51,623 nt of DNA from positions 1 to 51,623 of the forward strand of contig CATJNB010000093.1 of the NCBI GenBank assembly GCA_949741605.1, written 5' to 3'. Numbering within the stretch: the stretch's first letter is position 1; each line of letters starts with the position of its first letter. Origin of the DNA: an uncultured Eubacteriales bacterium. Lineage in GTDB: Bacteria > Bacillota > Clostridia > Oscillospirales > Acutalibacteraceae. Of this stretch, positions 28,748-37,829 are shown one piece after another. The notes below the pieces were generated by a model. That model was not told the DNA's origin. It searched no databases and saw only the letters and a list, made by a program, of their open reading frames with translations. Made by a program: the position numbers and the translations under genes.

Positions 28748-29818
28748 ATGCAGGACATTAGAATAGAATTAACTCAAAATCCAAAACCAAAGCCGACCGA
28801 TGAAAGCAAGCTTGGTTTTGGCAACATTTTTACCGATCACATGTTTATTATGAATTATGATGAAGGACAAGGCTGGCATGATCCAAGAATCGTACCGTTT
28901 TCTGATATTTCTCTGTCGCCGGCTGCCATGTGCCTGCATTATGGACAAGAGGTTTTTGAAGGGATGAAAGCATACCGCACTGCGGAAGGAAAAATTTTAT
29001 TGTTCCGTCCAGATCGGAATATGGCTCGTCTGAATATGTCAAACAACCGTTTGTGTATCCCTCTCATTGATGAATCATTTGCCCAGTCTGCCATTGAAAA
29101 GCTGGTTTCTGTGGAAAAGGATTGGATTCCCAGTGCGGAAGGCACCTCTTTGTATTTGCGTCCGTTCATCATCGCGGTAGACCCGCATGTTGGCGTACAT
29201 CCGGCGAAGCATTTGTTGTTTATGGTTATTTGCTGCCCGGTTGGTGCTTACTATCCCGAAGGTCTGAATCCAGTTAAAATTTACGTGGAAAGTAACTATG
29301 TTCGTGCGGTACATGGTGGTATGGGTTATGTCAAGACTGGCGGTAACTATGCGGCTTCTCTCAAGGCGCAGGATGAAGCCGAAAAACAGTCCTACACGCA
29401 AGTGTTGTGGCTCGATGGCATTGAACGGAAATATATTGAAGAAGTGGGTACTATGAATGTCTTTTTTGTCATCGATGACGAAATTGTGACCCCTGCCTTG
29501 CAAGGTTCCATTCTGCCTGGTATCACGCGTATGTCAGCCATCGAAATTCTGAAATCTTGGGGAATGAAAGTTTCTGAACGGCGGATTTCCATTCAAGAGG
29601 TTGCAGAAGCTGCGAAAAGCGGTCATTTAAAAGAAGCGTTTGGCACAGGTACCGCTGCTGTAATTTCCCCAATCGGGCATCTTAAATGGGAAGATCATAT
29701 TATGTTAATTAATGATGGTAACATTGGAGAGATTTCCCAACGCCTGTACGATACCCTTACCGGAATCCAGTGGGGGAAACTCCCGGATACCATGGATTGG
29801 ACCGTTGAAGTAAAATAG
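28748..29818 (+). CDS. ilvE: Branched-chain amino acid aminotransferase
   Basis: 356 residues, fold-type IV PLP enzyme. Interconverts Leu/Ile/Val and their keto acids. The PLP lysine is Lys196 in GYVKTGGNYAAS; QEVFEGMKAYR and GTAAVISPIG line the active site. Start ATG 28748 after GAAGGAAGGATGTGATGTTCT. Closed by its own promoter and terminator, so monocistronic. Confidence 0.96.
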   Translation: MQDIRIELTQNPKPKPTDESKLGFGNIFTDHMFIMNYDEGQGWHDPRIVPFSDISLSPAAMCLHYGQEVFEGMKAYRTAEGKILLFRPDRNMARLNMSNNRLCIPLIDESFAQSAIEKLVSVEKDWIPSAEGTSLYLRPFIIAVDPHVGVHPAKHLLFMVICCPVGAYYPEGLNPVKIYVESNYVRAVHGGMGYVKTGGNYAASLKAQDEAEKQSYTQVLWLDGIERKYIEEVGTMNVFFVIDDEIVTPALQGSILPGITRMSAIEILKSWGMKVSERRISIQEVAEAAKSGHLKEAFGTGTAAVISPIGHLKWEDHIMLINDGNIGEISQRLYDTLTGIQWGKLPDTMDWTVEVK

Positions 29819-29840
29819 TTCCCACAACCAGATAATTTTG

Positions 29841-29870
29841 GGTGACAGTTTGGCTGTCACCTATTTTTAT
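29841..29870 (+). terminator. Intrinsic terminator after ilvE
   Basis: A perfect 8-bp stem GGTGACAG/CTGTCACC, 5-nt loop, TATTTTTAT. A GTG inside it is not a gene start. Confidence 0.9.
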
Positions 29871-29883
29871 AGGAGGGTACCCA

Positions 29884-30789
29884 ATGAGGGAACTACATTT
29901 CCTTGTGCCGCCCGCATTTGATGGGGTAAAATTAAAATCTTTTTTACGGGGGCCATGCAAGCTTTCCAACCGCTTGATGACCCGCCAGAAATGGGTATTT
30001 AATGGGATTACTGTCAATGGAGTACATGCGTATGTTACTAAGATTGTCCATACAGGGGATCAAGTTTGTGTCCGCCTGCCAGATGTACAACAAGAAATCC
30101 CCGCAATACCAATGCCGTTGGAAATTGTATGGGAGGACGAGGATTTGTTAGTGGTAAATAAGCCTCCCTATATGCCAGTGTATCCTACGCCCGGGCACGA
30201 TCATGACAGTTTAGCCAATGCAGTTGCCGCTCACTGTCAGGAGAACAGGGCTCCGTTTTCGTTCCATCCTGTGTATCGGTTAGATAAAAATACATCCGGT
30301 CTATTGGTATTAGCCAAACATTCTTATGGGGCATCTGTTTTGGCATCTGGGGTGGAGAAAGAATATCTCGCAGTCTGTGAAGGGGTTTTGCATGGGCAAG
30401 GGACCATTTCTGCACCGATTCGGTTAAAACAAGGGCATGGGATTCAACGGGAGGTTGGGGAGGAGGAAAACGCCCAAGCAGCAGTGACGCATTGGAAAGC
30501 TGTCGCTCCGTGCGACGACGGCGGGCATACATGGCTGAAAATCCGTCTGGAAACCGGGCGCACCCATCAAATCCGGGTTCACTTTTCGCATTTCGGGCAT
30601 CCTTTGGCTGGAGACGATCTTTATGGTGGCAGTCGCCGTTTGATACAACGTCAGGCTTTACTCTGTCATTTGGCACAGTTTTCCCATCCTGTTACCCACG
30701 AGCTTCTCACTTTTCAAATCCCCCTTCCATCTGATTTTATCCAAGCTTTTGGAAACTTCCCTGTTCTAACAAAACCGGAACATTCATAA
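29884..30789 (+). CDS. RluA-family pseudouridine synthase
   Basis: 301 residues. An S4-like N-terminal part (about 1-75), then the catalytic domain with YRLDKNTSGLLVLAK, whose Asp is the nucleophile, and GRTHQIRVHFSHFGHPLAGDDLYGG. Target site in rRNA or tRNA cannot be told by eye; RluD-like is likely. Start ATG 29884 after AGGAGGGTACCC, right after the ilvE terminator. luxS follows at 15 nt. Confidence 0.93.
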   Translation: MRELHFLVPPAFDGVKLKSFLRGPCKLSNRLMTRQKWVFNGITVNGVHAYVTKIVHTGDQVCVRLPDVQQEIPAIPMPLEIVWEDEDLLVVNKPPYMPVYPTPGHDHDSLANAVAAHCQENRAPFSFHPVYRLDKNTSGLLVLAKHSYGASVLASGVEKEYLAVCEGVLHGQGTISAPIRLKQGHGIQREVGEEENAQAAVTHWKAVAPCDDGGHTWLKIRLETGRTHQIRVHFSHFGHPLAGDDLYGGSRRLIQRQALLCHLAQFSHPVTHELLTFQIPLPSDFIQAFGNFPVLTKPEHS

Positions 30790-30804
30790 TAAAGGAGTAT
30801 TTTT

Positions 30805-31257
30805 ATGAAAAAAATTGCTAGTTTTTGTGTTGACCACAACAAATTACAGCCGGGTATGTACATTTCCCGGATTGATGATGACATTGTTACCTATGATCTG
30901 CGCTTTGTGAAACCAAATTGTCCGCCATTTTTGGAGGTGCCAGCTATCCATACAATGGAACATCTGTTTGCAACGATGGCTCGTAATTCAAAATTCCAAG
31001 ATCAAATTGTTTATTTTGGTCCCATGGGATGCCGTACTGGTTTTTATCTGTTGGTTCGTGATATGCAGCATGCTGATGCCATCTCTTTGGTGCAGGACAT
31101 TGTAAAGGATATTGCCAGTTACGAGGGGGAAATCCCGGGAAATACAGCGGTTGAATGTGGGAATTATCTCGACCATGATCTCGCTGGGGCCAAGGCTATG
31201 GCTGGAAAATATTACGAAATTGTGAAAAGTTGGTCAATTGAACAATTAAATTATTAA
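30805..31257 (+). CDS. luxS: S-ribosylhomocysteine lyase
   Basis: 150 residues. Cleaves S-ribosylhomocysteine to homocysteine and the AI-2 precursor DPD. Metal ligands His49 and His53 (HTMEH) and Cys118 (ECGNYLDHDL); catalytic Cys76 in GPMGCRTGF. Start ATG 30805 after AAAGGAGTATTTTT. No clear terminator before the next promoter at 31299. Confidence 0.97.
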   Translation: MKKIASFCVDHNKLQPGMYISRIDDDIVTYDLRFVKPNCPPFLEVPAIHTMEHLFATMARNSKFQDQIVYFGPMGCRTGFYLLVRDMQHADAISLVQDIVKDIASYEGEIPGNTAVECGNYLDHDLAGAKAMAGKYYEIVKSWSIEQLNY

Positions 31258-31298
31258 AAGTTTATATTTCTTTATACAATCGGCAATCCTAAAAATAG

Positions 31299-31327
31299 TT
31301 GCAATTTTGTAATTCTTATGGTATGAT
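31299..31327 (+). promoter_or_regulatory. Sigma-A promoter for the LysM-G5-M23 gene
   Basis: TTGCAA, 17-nt spacer, TATGAT, 55 nt before the start codon. Confidence 0.6.
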
Positions 31328-31382
31328 AAGGAAGGTTAAGTTACAAGATTGTAATTTTAGATTGCAATTGTGAAAGGAATGA

Positions 31383-32624
31383 ATGGATATTAAACCATCA
31401 ACACAGAATCATACAAATCAAAGAAAGCTTTCCAGACGGAAAAAACATATTATTACTTTGGCAGCCATGGCAGTGCTGATTGCCGGTGTGCCGTTTTCTG
31501 CAAATGCCGCATCCGATACCTCGCTGCTTGGAGGGGGCGAAACAGGACTATTGGTTACACAGGCAGATTCCTCCTCTAACCGGGTCATGGAAGAAGCTGT
31601 TGGGCTGTATCTGGATGGGCATTTGATTGGGGCAGTTGGGAATCCTTCCGATTTGAACCTGATGCTTCAGAGCTTTCTGGAAACCTATCATGAACCAGGT
31701 GCGTCTGTAAGTTTTGTGGAGAAGGTTGAAACAGTACAGGGATTGTATCCCGTATCCCAAATTTTTTCTCTGGATGACTTCCGGGATATCCTTCAGGGTA
31801 ATGGTTCCAATACTCCCTTAAACTATACGGTAAAAGAGGGGGATACCTTGGAAACCATCGCGGAAGCCTTCCATACCACTCCAGAAGATTTGCTCGAACT
31901 CAACGGTGACAATCTTTCTCTCAAACAGGGGACAACCCTTCATGTGGTCAACAACGAACCATTCATTCATGTTAAGAGCGTGAAAAATGATCTCTATACG
32001 GAAGCGATTCCTTATACGACTGTTGTTGTGCCAGATACGAATGCGTATACCACGCAAAAACAGGTCACCTTGGAAGGGCAGGAAGGTTCCCAAACCTGCA
32101 TGGACGTAGTAACCTGTATCAATGGACAAGAAGTCGAACGCCAGAATATCACACGGGTCGTAGTAGCAGCGGCGGTCAATGAGGTTGCTGTGGTTGGTAC
32201 GATTGTCCCTCCAGACGGTTCGGAGCCGGGTGTGCCAAGCGGTGAGTTCACTTGGCCGGTTCCAACGATTAGCAATATTACCAGTGGTTTTGGTGCCCGG
32301 TGGGGGACAAACCATATGGGGCTTGATATTTCTGGAGGAAGTTCGTATGGCCATACCATCGTTGCTGCAGATGCCGGTACGGTTAGCTATGTGAAAATGG
32401 ACAACTTTGGATATGGCTATCATTTGGAAATCAGCCATAAAGATGGCATGTCCACCATGTATGCCCATACCAGTGAAATTCTGGTAAAAGCTGGGGAGAA
32501 AGTTGCCAAAGGCCAGCCGATTGCCCGCATCGGTAGCACCGGTGATTCTACTGGCGCACATCTACATTTTGAAGTCCACAAAAACGGCGTGGCAGTGAAT
32601 CCAATTGATTATGTGACGGCATAA
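31383..32624 (+). CDS. Secreted LysM-G5-M23 peptidoglycan metallopeptidase
   Basis: 413 residues. A cytoplasmic basic tail, then a signal/anchor helix (about 24-43, ending ANAAS). LysM repeat at about 145-195 (YTVKEGDTLETIAEAF), G5 domain at about 200-275 (TTVVVPDTNAYTTQKQVT), and M23 endopeptidase from about 290, with zinc motifs NHMGLD and HLHFE. It should cut peptide cross-links outside the membrane. The start is ATG 31383 with AAAGGA close by; an ATG at 31379 is out of frame. Role (growth, daughter separation or sporulation) unknown. Confidence 0.9.
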   Translation: MDIKPSTQNHTNQRKLSRRKKHIITLAAMAVLIAGVPFSANAASDTSLLGGGETGLLVTQADSSSNRVMEEAVGLYLDGHLIGAVGNPSDLNLMLQSFLETYHEPGASVSFVEKVETVQGLYPVSQIFSLDDFRDILQGNGSNTPLNYTVKEGDTLETIAEAFHTTPEDLLELNGDNLSLKQGTTLHVVNNEPFIHVKSVKNDLYTEAIPYTTVVVPDTNAYTTQKQVTLEGQEGSQTCMDVVTCINGQEVERQNITRVVVAAAVNEVAVVGTIVPPDGSEPGVPSGEFTWPVPTISNITSGFGARWGTNHMGLDISGGSSYGHTIVAADAGTVSYVKMDNFGYGYHLEISHKDGMSTMYAHTSEILVKAGEKVAKGQPIARIGSTGDSTGAHLHFEVHKNGVAVNPIDYVTA

Positions 32625-32649
32625 TATTTGTGTGACCAAGTTTATGGTT

Positions 32650-32677
32650 GAGCCTCCTTTTTGGGAGGCTCTTTTTG
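32650..32677 (+). terminator. Intrinsic terminator after the M23 gene
   Basis: An 8-bp stem GAGCCTCC/GGAGGCTC, 6-nt loop, TTTTT. Confidence 0.92.
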
Positions 32678-32749
32678 CTGCAAAAGGCAAAGAAATTTGA
32701 CGGAATATGGAAAAAAATAAAGATTGTGTGAAAGATTTTCTTCCTTCCC

Positions 32750-32778
32750 TTGACTTTTCTTTCCATGTGTATTATTAT
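32750..32778 (+). promoter_or_regulatory. Sigma-A promoter for murA with long AT-rich leader
   Basis: TTGACT, 17-nt spacer, TATTAT. The leader of about 175 nt to murA is strongly AT-rich. I see no riboswitch fold or ORF in it. This is all the 32625-32959 gap contains besides the M23 terminator. Confidence 0.6.
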
Positions 32779-32959
32779 CAATTAGTAAAGGTTTTTTTCC
32801 TGATTTTTCAGCGTGTAATTTGTGGATTCTGACAGATTACAGCTTTGATATAGATTACATTCATAATTTCTAATATTATGCAAAGAATTGTTAAAGAAGA
32901 CAAAGAAATATTTTTGATTATAAAAACATGTTGTAAATAAATGATTGGAGCGTGTCACT

Positions 32960-34252
32960 TTGGACAAGTTTGTAATTACTGGCGGCCATCCGCTGATGGG
33001 TGAGGTTTCTATCAGCGGGGCAAAAAATGCTGCCATTGCGATCATTCCAGCAACGATTTTATCCGACGATGTTTGCCGGATTGAAAATATACCAGATATT
33101 ACCGATGTATCCGCGATGATCCGGATTATTGCCGATATGGGCGCACAAATCCGTACCATCAACAAAACTACGATTGAAATTGATCCCCGTCCCATCCGGT
33201 CGCACGTTGCGTCCTATGAGTTGGCACGGCATATCCGTGGTTCATACTATCTTCTTGGCGCTTTACTCGGACGTTTCTCCCATGCTGTTGTTTCGATGCC
33301 GGGGGGCTGTGATTTTGGCGTACGTCCCATTGACCAGCATTTAAAAGGCTTTGCCGCACTAGGAGCGACCTATCATTTGGATGGTGGCATGGTTGACGTG
33401 CGTGCAGAAAACCTGTCTGGGAATAATATTTATATGGACGTTGTTTCTGTAGGTGCTACGGTGAATATTATGTTAGCAGCGGTTAAGGCCAGAGGTCTGA
33501 CCGTGATTGAAAATGCTGCCAAGGAACCGCATATTGTGGACCTGGCGAACTTCCTGAACTCAATGGGTGCTGATATCCGTGGAGCAGGTACGGATGTGAT
33601 TAAAATTTTTGGCGTAGAGTATCTGCATGGTACCACGTATTCGATTATCCCGGATCAGATTGAAGCCGGTACTTATATGGTTGCCGTAGCAGCTACTGGC
33701 GGTGATGTCGTGATTCGTAATGTCATTCCGAAACATCTGGAATCCATCTCGGCAAAACTGATTGAAATGGGGGTTTCGATTGAGGAATTTGACGATGCCC
33801 TGCATGTAACCAGAACTTGTGATCTGCACAATTGTAAAATTAAAACCATGCCACATCCGGGTTTCCCAACCGATATGCAGCCACAGATTGCAGTTTTACT
33901 GTCGATTGCCAAGGGTACCAGTATCATTAATGAGAGTGTATGGGATAACCGTTTCCGGTATGTGGAAGAACTCCGCCGTATGGGCGCACAGTTTTCCGTA
34001 GACGGTAAGTTAGCAGTTGTAGAGGGAATTGACCATTTGAATGCGGCTCCAGTGAAAGCAACGGATTTACGGGCTGGTGCTGCTATGATTATTGCGGCTT
34101 TGTGTGCCCATGGTACCACCAATGTGGAAGATATTCAGCATATCGAACGTGGCTATGAAGCTGTCGTGGAGAAATTGTCGGCATTAGGGGCAGAAATCAG
34201 ACGGGTTCATGTGCCAGATGATAATAATAGTAGAGGATCGCAAGCGGTTTAA
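32960..34252 (+). CDS. murA: UDP-N-acetylglucosamine 1-carboxyvinyltransferase
   Basis: 430 residues from TTG 32960 (MDKFVITGG), 9 nt after GGAG. First committed step of peptidoglycan synthesis. GAKNAA near the N terminus and catalytic Cys117 in MPGGCDFGVRP are present, so the fosfomycin-binding Cys is kept. TTG 32945 is in frame but overlaps the Shine-Dalgarno. Followed by walJ and rlmH, a common Clostridial order. Confidence 0.96.
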   Translation: MDKFVITGGHPLMGEVSISGAKNAAIAIIPATILSDDVCRIENIPDITDVSAMIRIIADMGAQIRTINKTTIEIDPRPIRSHVASYELARHIRGSYYLLGALLGRFSHAVVSMPGGCDFGVRPIDQHLKGFAALGATYHLDGGMVDVRAENLSGNNIYMDVVSVGATVNIMLAAVKARGLTVIENAAKEPHIVDLANFLNSMGADIRGAGTDVIKIFGVEYLHGTTYSIIPDQIEAGTYMVAVAATGGDVVIRNVIPKHLESISAKLIEMGVSIEEFDDALHVTRTCDLHNCKIKTMPHPGFPTDMQPQIAVLLSIAKGTSIINESVWDNRFRYVEELRRMGAQFSVDGKLAVVEGIDHLNAAPVKATDLRAGAAMIIAALCAHGTTNVEDIQHIERGYEAVVEKLSALGAEIRRVHVPDDNNSRGSQAV

Positions 34253-34336
34253 ATCTGAATCATGATGCAACAAGCTCAGCTTAGAAAACCAAATGTGCCT
34301 CTCTGGTTTTCATGAGGAAGGCAGGGGACACAAGTT

Positions 34337-35131
34337 TTGACAAAAGTTTGCCCGTTATTCAGCGGCAGCAAGGGGAACAGTTATTTTATTGGTTCTGGAT
34401 CGGGTGGAATTTTGATTGATGCAGGCCGTTCAGCCAAACAGCTCACCATGATGCTGGAACATTGCGAAATTGATGTTAAGGCGATTCAAGGAATCTTTAT
34501 TACCCATGAGCATAGTGATCATATTAAGGGATTGCGTGTGTTTGCATCCAAGCACCACATTTCGGTATATTCTTCCTCTGGTACTTTGCAGGCTCTGGAA
34601 AAGACAGGGGATTTACAAGGGGATTTTACCAAAGAAGTCATTGACCCGAGAGGGATGGCTTGTGGCAATTTATTCATAAAACCCTTTCACACCTCGCACG
34701 ATAGTGCAGAAAGCATAGGGTTTCAGATCCATACGCCAGATGGTCATATGATTGTACTTGCCACAGATTTAGGCTTTCTTTCAGACGAAATTTACAGAGA
34801 AATGCAGGGCAGCAACTTGGTGATTGTTGAGTCAAATCATGATGTAGGGATGTTGGAGAATGGTCCGTATCCGTATGCTCTGAAAAAACGGATTCTTTCC
34901 AAACTCGGACATTTATCGAATCTCAGTTGTTCCGAAATTTTGCCTGATTTAGTCAAACATGGGACAACGCATATCCTTCTTGCCCATCTTAGTGACGAAA
35001 ATAATACCCCGGATTTGGCGCTTCAGACAGCCTTATGCAGCTTGTCTTTGGCAGGATGTCAAGAGGGGGTGGATTTTAGGTTGGAGGTTGCGCCAAGGGA
35101 AAATCAGCCAGCTCATGCTATTTTATTATAA
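34337..35131 (+). CDS. WalJ/YycJ-family metallo-beta-lactamase-fold hydrolase
   Basis: 264 residues. The MBL motif THEHSDHIKG (about 55-64) binds two metals; HTSHDS, ATDLG and ESNHD continue the site. In B. subtilis YycJ/WalJ is an exonuclease linked to repair and cell-wall control. The start is TTG 34337 after GAGGAAGGCAGGGG. A 7-bp AAAACCA/TGGTTTT hairpin lies in the 84-nt gap from murA, without a T-run. Confidence 0.9.
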   Translation: MTKVCPLFSGSKGNSYFIGSGSGGILIDAGRSAKQLTMMLEHCEIDVKAIQGIFITHEHSDHIKGLRVFASKHHISVYSSSGTLQALEKTGDLQGDFTKEVIDPRGMACGNLFIKPFHTSHDSAESIGFQIHTPDGHMIVLATDLGFLSDEIYREMQGSNLVIVESNHDVGMLENGPYPYALKKRILSKLGHLSNLSCSEILPDLVKHGTTHILLAHLSDENNTPDLALQTALCSLSLAGCQEGVDFRLEVAPRENQPAHAILL

Positions 35132-35145
35132 AGTAGGCGGTTTCG

Positions 35146-35625
35146 ATGTTGTCCGTGAAGATCGTATGTGTTGGAAAATTAAAAGAGCGTTATTGGAGGG
35201 AAGCCTGCGAGGAGTATAGGAAACGGTTAGGTGCTTTCTGTAAATTCCAGATTATTGAACTTCCTGAAAGCCGTTTGCCGGATCATCCTTCTGATGCACA
35301 AGTTACAGAAGCATTGCGAAATGAAGGTCAAAAAATTCTGGAATCCGCTAAGGGTTCTATTATGATTCCGTTGTGTATTGAGGCGAAAACCATCACGTCG
35401 CCAAAATTGGCAGAAATTATAGAGCAGATTACTGTAAGGGGGATGAGTGCCATTACTTTTGTAATTGGCAGTTCTTTTGGGCTAAGCGACCAAGTAAAAC
35501 AGGCAGGGGAATTTTTGCTATCCATGTCGCCCATGACGTTTCCCCATCAATTAGCGCGAGTCATGTTATGTGAACAGGTGTACCGTGCTTTCCAAATTAT
35601 GAATCACGGAAAATATCATAAATAG
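35146..35625 (+). CDS. rlmH: 23S rRNA pseudouridine-1915 N3-methyltransferase
   Basis: 159 residues, exact family length. SPOUT methyltransferase acting on assembled 70S. VIGSSFGLSD (SAM knot) and PMTFPHQLARVMLCEQVYRAFQI at the C terminus are diagnostic. ATG 35146; the Shine-Dalgarno is poor (TAGGCGG), suggesting coupling to walJ. Confidence 0.96.
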   Translation: MLSVKIVCVGKLKERYWREACEEYRKRLGAFCKFQIIELPESRLPDHPSDAQVTEALRNEGQKILESAKGSIMIPLCIEAKTITSPKLAEIIEQITVRGMSAITFVIGSSFGLSDQVKQAGEFLLSMSPMTFPHQLARVMLCEQVYRAFQIMNHGKYHK

Positions 35626-35646
35626 GCATGTAACAAACAAATGAAA

Positions 35647-35683
35647 AAGTGCGTTCCATCCCATTGAAACGCACTTGGTTTTT
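35647..35683. terminator. Bidirectional terminator between rlmH and the ROK kinase
   Basis: A 9-bp stem AAGTGCGTT/AACGCACTT with TTTTT tails on both strands, between convergent genes. Confidence 0.87.
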
Positions 35684-36641
35684 ATTCGGCTAAATTTCCA
35701 AGGAATGCAGCGCCGATAATTCCAGCATCATTACCAAGCTGTGCCAGACACACACGGGTTCGTTTGCCAGTAATCGGGTACTGTTCCTTGTCTACGTATT
35801 CCTGTAAAGGCTCCAGCAAAGTGTTTCCTTCATTGGAAACTCCTCCGCCAATACAAAGAGTTTCTGGCTCAAAAATATTGACAGCATTCGTGATGCCGCA
35901 TCCCAAATGCTGGATATATTGGTCCACAATGGCCTGTCCGACTGGATCTCCAGCACGCATCGCATCGAAGGCCGTGCGTCCACTGATATTTTCGAGATTA
36001 CCATTTACTAATTTCCAAATGGGGGAAGTACGATCTTCTGATGCCTCCATGAATTCTCGTGTGGTTTGTTTTAAACCGGTGGCAGCGGCATACCGTTCCC
36101 AACATCCCTTACGGCCACAATGACAAGGGCGTCCATTCATTTCGATCACCATATGTCCCATTTCTCCAGCAGAAAAATTGGAACTGCTGTAAATACGTCC
36201 ATGAATGATGATACCGCACCCAACACCAGTGCCTAATGTAATGGCCAAGGAATTTTGCGAGCCTTTTAACGCACCTGCCAAAAATTCCCCATAAGCGGCA
36301 GCATTCGCATCATTGGCAATGAAAACCTTTTTTCCTAATTTTTCTTCAAGTTTGGTTTTTAGGCGAAAATTGTGAAAGAATAAATTACTGGAAAATTCTA
36401 TGATCCCTGTGTCGGTATTCACTGCCCCGGGACATCCAACTCCAATCCAAGCCATCTGTTCGATTGACTCGTTTGCGTCTGCTAAAGCAGCATTGGCAGC
36501 ATTGGCCAACTGGATAATCATTTCCTCCTCCGAACACGGCACCGTAGTTTTGGCTTTACCCCGGCCAATAATTTGATAGTCTTGGGTAACGACTCCCGCG
36601 GCGATATTGGTACCGCCTAAGTCGATTCCTAAATACTTCAT
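35682..36641 (-). CDS. ROK-family glucokinase
   Basis: 319 residues from ATG 36641 (MKYLGIDLGGTNIAAG), after GCAGGAGGGTTATT. Phosphorylates glucose with ATP. LGTGVGCGIIIHG binds phosphate; the zinc site is GHMVIE...CHCGRKGCWE (H-x9-CxCGxxGCxE). A longer upstream reading crosses the divergent sugar-transferase start and is rejected. Confidence 0.94.
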   Translation of the reverse strand: MKYLGIDLGGTNIAAGVVTQDYQIIGRGKAKTTVPCSEEEMIIQLANAANAALADANESIEQMAWIGVGCPGAVNTDTGIIEFSSNLFFHNFRLKTKLEEKLGKKVFIANDANAAAYGEFLAGALKGSQNSLAITLGTGVGCGIIIHGRIYSSSNFSAGEMGHMVIEMNGRPCHCGRKGCWERYAAATGLKQTTREFMEASEDRTSPIWKLVNGNLENISGRTAFDAMRAGDPVGQAIVDQYIQHLGCGITNAVNIFEPETLCIGGGVSNEGNTLLEPLQEYVDKEQYPITGKRTRVCLAQLGNDAGIIGAAFLGNLAE

Positions 36642-36792
36642 AATAACCCTCCTGCATTTTCGTTCTTTGTTAAGTATAGCATTTTTTCTTGAAAAAGGGA
36701 ATGCATAATTCCCACCTTGACAAATTTTTATCTCTTTAGGCAGGCGGGATAGCGGGTCATATTTTACAAGCATAAAAGGAGTGGTGAAACCT

Positions 36793-37473
36793 GTGACGTA
36801 TCGGGAATTGCCAGACTGCATGAAAAATGAAACCACCAAATACTATTGGGAGATGTTGCAGAAACACAAAGCAGCCCTAGCAATCAAACGGGCATTTGAT
36901 GTGGGGGCATCGCTGATACTGTTGATTTGCTTTTCTCCATTTTTCCTGATTTTGGCTCTTGCTATTAAAATTGATTCCAAAGGCCCTGTCTTTTACCGGC
37001 AGGTACGGGTTGGACGTTATAATCAGGATTTTAAGATTTTTAAATTTCGCAGCATGGTTTCCAATGCCGATAAAATTGGCCTTGCAATCACAACGGGCAA
37101 TGACCCACGGATCACCCGAATGGGGAAAGTAATCCGTAAATGCCGTTTGGATGAGATTTCACAATTGCTCAATGTATTGAATGGAACGATGAGTTTTGTT
37201 GGGCCGCGCCCTGAGGTGAGAAAGTATGTGGAAGCTTACAAACCGGAATATCTCGCTACTTTGTTGATTCGTCCCGGAGTGACCGCAGAGGCAAGTATCC
37301 GCTTCCGAAAAGAAGATGAAATGTTGGCAAAAGGGGAGGATCCAGAACGGGTGTATATTGAGGAAATCCTTCCAATTAAAATGGGTCTGGGTTTGGAATA
37401 CTTAGCGCATATTTCTGTGTTCCATGATATGAAAATCATGATTCAAACGGTATTGGCAGTCCTCAAAAAATAA
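36793..37473 (+). CDS. Polyprenyl-phosphate sugar-1-phosphate transferase
   Basis: 226 residues from GTG 36793; GTG 36784 and 36781 are possible but crowd the Shine-Dalgarno. Bacterial sugar transferase (PglC/WcaJ C-terminal type): KRAFDVGASLILLI membrane hairpin, KFRSMVSNAD, LDEISQLLNVLNGTMSFVGPRPE with the catalytic block. It starts a glycan by loading a sugar phosphate on undecaprenyl phosphate. No other glycan genes lie near, so its product is unknown. Confidence 0.9.
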   Translation: MTYRELPDCMKNETTKYYWEMLQKHKAALAIKRAFDVGASLILLICFSPFFLILALAIKIDSKGPVFYRQVRVGRYNQDFKIFKFRSMVSNADKIGLAITTGNDPRITRMGKVIRKCRLDEISQLLNVLNGTMSFVGPRPEVRKYVEAYKPEYLATLLIRPGVTAEASIRFRKEDEMLAKGEDPERVYIEEILPIKMGLGLEYLAHISVFHDMKIMIQTVLAVLKK

Positions 37474-37477
37474 GAAA

Positions 37478-37513
37478 AAGCCGCAGCTATTCCATACTGG
37501 ATTTGTGCGGCTT
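37478..37513 (-). terminator. Terminator of the 60-residue unknown gene
   Basis: 8-bp stem AAGCCGCA/TGCGGCTT; on the minus strand it is followed by TTTTTCTTATTTTTT. The plus side has no T-run. Confidence 0.8.
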
Positions 37514-37520
37514 AGACTGC

Positions 37521-37703
37521 TTAGCCAGGATTTTTTTGTTTGATTTTTGCAACCGTTTGTTGCATTTCGGCAAATGTACTGACATCTGCCTGTTTTATTT
37601 TTTCTTGGATATCACGGGGGAGAGAATGGAAAAATTCATAGCTGGATAAATCTTCTTCCAAAAGATCGGAAAGACACAAATGCTGATCTGTGCTATGGCT
37701 CAT
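37521..37703 (-). CDS. Small hypothetical protein, 60 residues
   Basis: MSHSTDQH..., acidic middle (LLEEDLSSYEFF), then a helix (LPRDIQEKIKQ) and a basic end. ATG 37703 is 7 nt after GAGGT; GTG 37712 overlaps that site. No recognised family. It has its own promoter (37722-37750) and terminator, so it is a monocistronic gene, not noise. Confidence 0.7.
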   Translation of the reverse strand: MSHSTDQHLCLSDLLEEDLSSYEFFHSLPRDIQEKIKQADVSTFAEMQQTVAKIKQKNPG

Positions 37704-37721
37704 ATTCTTCACCTCGCTTCT

Positions 37722-37750
37722 ATTATGGATCTGCGAAAGCGGATTATCAA
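37722..37750 (-). promoter_or_regulatory. Sigma-A-type promoter for the 60-residue gene
   Basis: On the minus strand TTGATA, 17-nt spacer, CATAAT. Confidence 0.55.
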
Positions 37751-37774
37751 CGGAAATTCTCGGATCATAGTTAA

Positions 37775-37815
37775 AATAAAAAAACCCTTTTCCAATATAT
37801 AAGGAAAAGGGTTTT
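37775..37815 (-). terminator. Terminator of the fapA-cheX-cheY unit
   Basis: A perfect 13-bp stem (AAAACCCTTTTCC/GGAAAAGGGTTTT) with a T-rich tail on the minus strand (TTTATTTTAA). Confidence 0.92.
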
Positions 37816-37829
37816 ATGCTTTTGATTAT

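Noticed and set aside
36642..36839. Longer N terminus for the ROK kinase
   Set aside because: Crosses the divergent promoter region; MKYLGIDLGG is the family start with a strong Shine-Dalgarno.
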